64,000 nucleotides of DNA, taken from NCBI GenBank assembly GCA_039519185.1, contig CM076846.1, positions 138,094,428-138,158,427 of the forward strand. The letters are read 5' to 3'. Under the pieces are notes generated by a model. That model ran no database searches. It worked only from the letters and a program-made list of their open reading frames with translations, and was not told the DNA's origin. The DNA comes from Astragalus membranaceus. Taxonomy: Eukaryota; Streptophyta; Magnoliopsida; Fabales; Fabaceae. Shown one piece after another: positions 59,158 to 64,000 of this stretch (its first letter is position 1; each line of letters begins with the position of its first letter). The position numbers and the translations under genes are program-made.

Positions 59158-62100
59158 TCAAAGTTTACTTACCAATTTCTTCTTTTTCTTCTTTTTCTCA
59201 ATATAAGCCGAAAGCTCCTCTTGCTGAGAAAGTGAATCCTCCAAAGCCTATGAAAGTTTTATAAAATTTGATGCAACAATAAGAGATAGTGAAGCCCAAA
59301 AATCATGTACCTAATTAGGGTTATGCATATAACTTCAAAATGTTAAAAGATTTTCGCGGTCGCAATTTAATTTTAGACGCAACACATCCACAATAGAGGC
59401 TGCATCAATCATATTTTACTGCAAAATTGTTGTAACATCATAGTTTTTGATATTGCAGTGCAACCGCAACCGCAACACAACAACAACTGAGGTTGTATCA
59501 ACTGTATTTGATCGTGATTCTATGCAGTATTAAAGATGGATCAAGTGTTAATTATAATTACCTTTTTAGTAGCCAAGAGTTCTTGCTCTAAAGCATCAGC
59601 ACGACTAATAGCAGCATTGAGCATTTCCTCCTTCTCAGGTGGCATGCAAGTGTTCTGATTCATGTTACTCATTTTCTCTTCCAACTCAGCCATGCGTTTC
59701 ATGACAGTCATGAATTCTTGAGCAGAAATGGTAGGATTAGTCATTTGGTCATCAGAAGTGATTTGGGCTTTGTATTCATCAGAGTAAGCAGAATTTGAGT
59801 AGAAGTTTGCATCAGTGAGCTTCTTTGGCATGTTCCTTGTCATCCTCACCATGGTTACAATCCCCATTACAAAGGCCATCACACCAGTGAAAATTTGTGA
59901 ATTCACTTTTTCGTGAATCTTGCACGAATCAGCACTCATGGTGAAGTTTTCTACTTCAGCTGCATGCAATGGATTGCAATAAACAATTATGTAACTCATC
60001 ATAAATGAAAAAAGTGCATTGAGACTCTCATTTTTCAATTTTGATGTGGAAAAAATCTAAAACAAACACACTTGTTTTAGACTTTTTCTCTACCTCAAAA
60101 TTGAAAAATAAGAGTCTCAATGCACTTTTTTCAAATTTTTTTAATAGTTTGTATACAACAAATACAATAAGTGACCAAATACAAACATTACAAACTAAAA
60201 GAAAATAAAAGGTATAATGTAGCCCAAGTTATACAAATATTTTGGTACAATTTTGTAGCTCTTGTCTCTCTTGCTATATTAACAAGGAAAACATCCATAT
60301 CTACAATGTACCTTTTGACACTGCAAATGTTTCATTTTCTTCAACCTTTTTCCAAGCAGTTTTATCAGCAGCAGGGACAAAATCCTCGTAGTTAAGAGCT
60401 TTGTTAGCAGCAGCAGCCTATTATGTTTTTCCACAATTTAGTATTTAGAAGAAGCTAAGAAAACACAAAAGGAAGAAATACACTCACATACCTCAAAGAC
60501 AGAGGACAATTGTGCTGTGAGATTTGCCTTTGAAATCTCATGTGCCTAAAAATGTTTATTGATTAATTAGTTAGGAATTTAATGAATAATACAAGGAACT
60601 AGGTGTTATTATAAATAAAAGATCAGTAAATGATTTTGAAAAGTAAAAAATATCTAAAATGCCAAATGAAACCAAATGAGTTTCATGTCTCACCTCAGAA
60701 GCTGTCTTCTCTTCCACTACAACAATAGGCTCACATTTCCTTGCGCATTTGTGCTCACCATTCTGAACCATCTGCAAGTCCATATATAAAAGACATAAGC
60801 TTTGGAATCCATCAACTCAACACAATAAAACATTCGGTGATTTTTCGGTCGGTGCCTTTCTGTCTATTTTTCTCGTCTTATCTCATTTTTCTCTCTGAAT
60901 TTTCTTTCTCCAAAAAAAAGCCTTAAGTTGCTAAAGACATATTCTCAAAGTCACTGAATCCAGATCGCACAATTTATCGGATCTAGATCCTCTGATGCGC
61001 ACAGAATGGTGATTCAGATTCCAAAAAAAGCCTTAAGTTACTAAAGAGATGGATTCTAGATCTGACGGTCCTTGCTGGCGCAGCACCATTTTGCGCGCAG
61101 CAGAAGATCTGCTCTCCAATTTATCAGCTGAAATTATAAAAGGAACAAAAGGAAAACAAAGGAAAAAGGGATGGAAGCGCACCCTGTGAATATCTGCATC
61201 TTTCCATGGACCCTTATCAGAACGCATGCATCCTCCTTCATCAGCACAAGTGCAAGTACCTCCTAAAAACTCTGGCAATTCACTGCCAAACCAAAACCGA
61301 TGAATATGAAAACTGTCAAAAACCTTAACTCACTGTTAATTAAATAAAACCTTTTGAAAAAACCTTATGACACAAAGGAAATCAGGTACTAAGATGTTAC
61401 AAAAGTTGTCACACTCACCTTGCATCAATGACTTCAAGCAATTTGCTTTGATACTTGTTGCCAAGAACCTAATAAATTATAAGCACAATTAAATAAAATT
61501 ACACTATCTTGACAATAAGCAGATTTATTATTTATGATACAATCAAAGTTCTTACATGGATTTTGGATGTGGTCTTTGGGTCAAGGAAGGATTTGACAGT
61601 GTTCCACAACATTCTGAAACCAGAACCTGCATTGATGATGAACATGCGATTCAAGGTCTGCAGTGAAGCAACCAATATTTTTATATTACAACTCAGTAAT
61701 CCACAATATATTTATTCCAACTAAAACTTTTATTTTTTTAATCCAAATCTTAACCAAAATAGAAAACATAAACATACTTCTGGATAATTGTCACCATCAA
61801 TCTTCTGAAGGCGCATGATAAGCTCTCTGGCTTGTTTGTTGAAGTTCTTAAGCCCCTGTCACATTAAAAAAAATGTACGCTTTAAACAAATGAAATTCGT
61901 CTCTAATTTTGTCACTAACAGTTAAGACACCAAAAGTGGATACATGTTTCATTTTTTCCTAATAGGTTTGACTCGGCTTATATAATTAATCATTGTGATG
62001 CTTACCACTCCTTGCACATCCAAAATGGTTGTGCTTTGATCAATGTGTTTCTTAGCAGCAATGGAACAAGCTGCAAATTTGAGATCAAAAGTCCTCTCAA

Positions 62101-63167
62101 ACTCCTTGACATGGTATTTGACATAGCGATCCATGGTAGTGACTTGCATCAACTTGGTGGCATCTACTTGTCCCAATCTCTCAATATATATTGGTCTTCC
62201 ATCTTTATCTACTCCATGATGTCCATGGGGATAATATTGTAACACTTCCTCTAGTTCCTTGAATTCAAAATCCTGCATTAAAAAACACAAAGTTACATTG
62301 AAGCATATATAGTTACCTTAAAAAACACAAAATCCTCTTAAGTTACATTGAAAACACTGTTTAGTTAAGAATAGTTACCTCAACAATATTGTCAGCACCA
62401 AATTCCTTCCTCCATTGAAGCATGTCAGACCACATTTGCTTTGATTTCTCAACATCAAATTTCCTGGCCTTCAGGAATCTGTTCAGCAAAAAACATGGAA
62501 CTATAATTACAATTTTGAAGGAATTTTTAGCTAGTGTTTGTTTATATTTATAAGAATAACTTATATGACATGCATATAAGTTGTTTTGAGCTTATATCAG
62601 TATTAATATCCTAAGAACAACTTTTGGCCGGTTCTAGGTCAGTTTGGCCGGTTCTTGCCCGGTTCAATCCTACCGGTTCTGAGTCAAGCCGGTTTTTACT
62701 AGAGTCGTGCCTTATTTAACGGCTAGGAATTTTTTTTAGATGAATAGTCTCCATTTTTTAATTATATAGGGACTACCCTTAAATCTTAAAAAAGAGTATA
62801 TTACTAGCACTTCTCTTTCGTGGAACAGTGGTAAGATGAGAAACAATGGGAGCAAGAGGTGAAATGACCTGAGCAACATATGATAGTCATCGTGCTTCTC
62901 GGGAAGAAGCTCTTCTAAGACAAGAACTTGACGGAACTCATCAACGGCTTTCAACTCCTCAGCATCACGGACATCCTCGATTTCAATGGACATAACCTTG
63001 CTGCTGCTTCGCCTATGTCTCCTTGTGAGGGAATCCCTCAGCTTCTTCGTCAAAGAACCGACACGGTCACTCTTATCAAGAGCTGCATTACAAACAAATT
63101 AATGGTGAGACATTGTAATTAAGAGGGAGATTTGAGAATTAACGGTGAAGAGAAAAGAAAAAAGGGA

Positions 63168-63258
<91 letters not shown>

Positions 63259-63299
63259 AACTAACGTTGCCTGGGAGATTGGGGTCCAGATAAAGACAT
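59158..63299 (-). CDS. Sec14-nodulin phosphatidylinositol/phosphatidylcholine transfer protein (SFH type), 13 exons
   Basis: Exons, 5' to 3': 63266-63299, 62869-63082, 62379-62478, 62006-62272, 61778-61855, 61556-61657, 61419-61468, 61183-61282, 60694-60771, 60492-60545, 60312-60417, 59562-59959 and 59158-59247. Phases join to 556 aa. In order: a basic N-terminus (LTRRHRRSSSK); a CRAL-TRIO N-terminal helix region (about 60-115, EELLPEKHDDYHMLLRFLKARKF); the Sec14 lipid-binding domain (about 117-310) with GHHGVDKDGRPIYIERLGQ, the ILDVQGVG gate region and ELPEFLGGTCTC; a linker; a hydrophobic stretch (about 417-432); and a nodulin/Nlj16-like C-terminus (EYxxVMKRMAELEEK, PPEKEEMLNAA) ending in a lysine run. 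Family members exchange PI and PC between membranes and feed PI(4,5)P2 signalling at the plasma membrane, for example in tip growth. The last exon ends at TGA after KLVSKL; a good GTAAGT donor lies there, so an extra 3' exon is possible. Confidence 0.93.
63172..63256. repeat. (TA)n(GA)n compound microsatellite in intron 1
   Basis: About 20 TA units followed by about 22 GA units fill nearly half of the 183-bp first intron of the lipid-transfer gene. The CT side (minus strand) begins within 10 bases of the splice donor. Confidence 0.95.
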
Positions 63300-64000
63300 G
63301 GTGTGTTTAATCTGTTGATTGCTGCTTCTGCTTGGTATTCACGAGAATTAGCCTCTCATCATACAATGCCACAGAAACAAATGAAACTCCCAAATGCCCT
63401 GCATGCATGCAAAACCATGCAAACTCAATAATTTTGAATATTCATAGAGTTAATTTTTTAAAAAAAATGATATTATAATGACATTGATGTGAAAGGATTG
63501 AAATACAAAAAATTAGTTTATCCATGAGAGAATGATATATATTTAAAAAAACAATATTTTACATGATATGATGAATCACTTTTGAAATGTCAACATAAAC
63601 ATGTAACAAGGATTACATATTTCCAAATCTCAAATATTTTGAAAACAAAAAATCAATTGTATTACAGCTACGACATTATGTATTTCAATCCGCAATGCTT
63701 ACAACGTGAAAGAATTGAAGGAAATTTGAAAAAAATTGTGCAGAAAGAAATTAAAGAAGGTGAAAAAGAAAGAGACCTCTTGAAAGAATAGGGGACGGTG
63801 GAAAGAGAAAGAGAGAGAAGTTATAAGAAGAGATGATAATCCTGAAAATAGGGTATTTGTTTTACGAGACAGTAAGGCTTCCACGAGGCAAGGTATCAAT
63901 GACCAAGTCATAGATAGGATAATAAAGAGACCGTTTTGTTCTAATTAGAGAACAGATTTCAGACAGAGAAGATGCGTTTGGGCGAAACTTAAGGATGTTC
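63300..64000. other. 5' flank of lipid-transfer gene
   Basis: Promoter-side AT-rich DNA. 63690-63840 is purine-rich with GAAAGAGAGAG runs, which produce a Lys/Glu-rich frame on one strand and a Phe/Ser-rich frame on the other; neither is a gene. No clear TATA box could be fixed. Confidence 0.4.

Noticed and set aside
63582..63911. Lys/Glu-rich and Phe/Ser-rich frames upstream of the lipid-transfer gene
   Set aside because: Complementary products of a purine-rich tract; no start context or domain.

Overview
The window is nuclear DNA of a flowering plant, most likely a papilionoid legume. It has intron-rich genes with GT-AG splice sites, AT-rich intergenic DNA and many nested transposable elements. 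It also carries a giant-LTR retroelement that resembles the legume Ogre type, and a Sec14-nodulin lipid-transfer gene of the class first known from Lotus nodules. The species cannot be fixed from sequence alone. There is no sign of a prokaryotic or organellar origin, no CRISPR array, and no convincing tRNA or rRNA gene.

Three multi-exon genes could be rebuilt exon by exon with consistent phases, all on the minus strand. (1) A four-exon secreted class III peroxidase (1730-3814, 332 aa). (2) A 17-exon, 406-aa type I membrane protein (8899-20128) with a cysteine-rich lumenal domain and a C-terminal YGSI sorting-type motif; its eighth intron has been swollen to 6.4 kb by a Copia retrotransposon. 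(3) A 13-exon, 556-aa SFH-type Sec14-nodulin phosphatidylinositol/phosphatidylcholine transfer protein (59158-63299). Two intronless paralogues for small multi-spanning membrane proteins of unknown function (46244-46747 and 49268-49783) also look intact. None of these genes forms an operon-like unit; they are independent.

The rest is mobile DNA in layers. 5.9-8 kb holds a non-autonomous hAT element with an snRNA-type promoter signature inside it, then a long-TIR Mutator-like foldback element; a sister copy in opposite orientation lies at 44.9-46.0 kb. 11.3-16.5 kb is a decayed Copia element inside the gene. 20.4-24 kb holds a foldback element with a pentatricopeptide-repeat-like fragment, a Ty3/gypsy gag remnant, two Tourist-like MITEs and long microsatellites. 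24.7-25.8 kb is a four-copy hairpin-bearing repeat. 27.8 kb is a lone CACTA end. 29.56-44.09 kb is one very young 14.5-kb LTR element with 4,525-bp LTRs and no gag-pol; it landed inside a SINE, which itself lies beside a third Tourist-like MITE. 44-48 kb holds LINE and SINE remnants. 52.7-58.4 kb is a chromovirus-type Ty3/gypsy element inserted into a MITE.

The most unusual observations are the snRNA-like promoter in the hAT element, the foldback element with a PPR fragment, the Mutator-like pair with G-box palindromes and purine/pyrimidine cores, the coding-less giant-LTR element with a recurrent TACGTA motif, and the small membrane-protein pair whose upstream DNA recurs at 22 kb.
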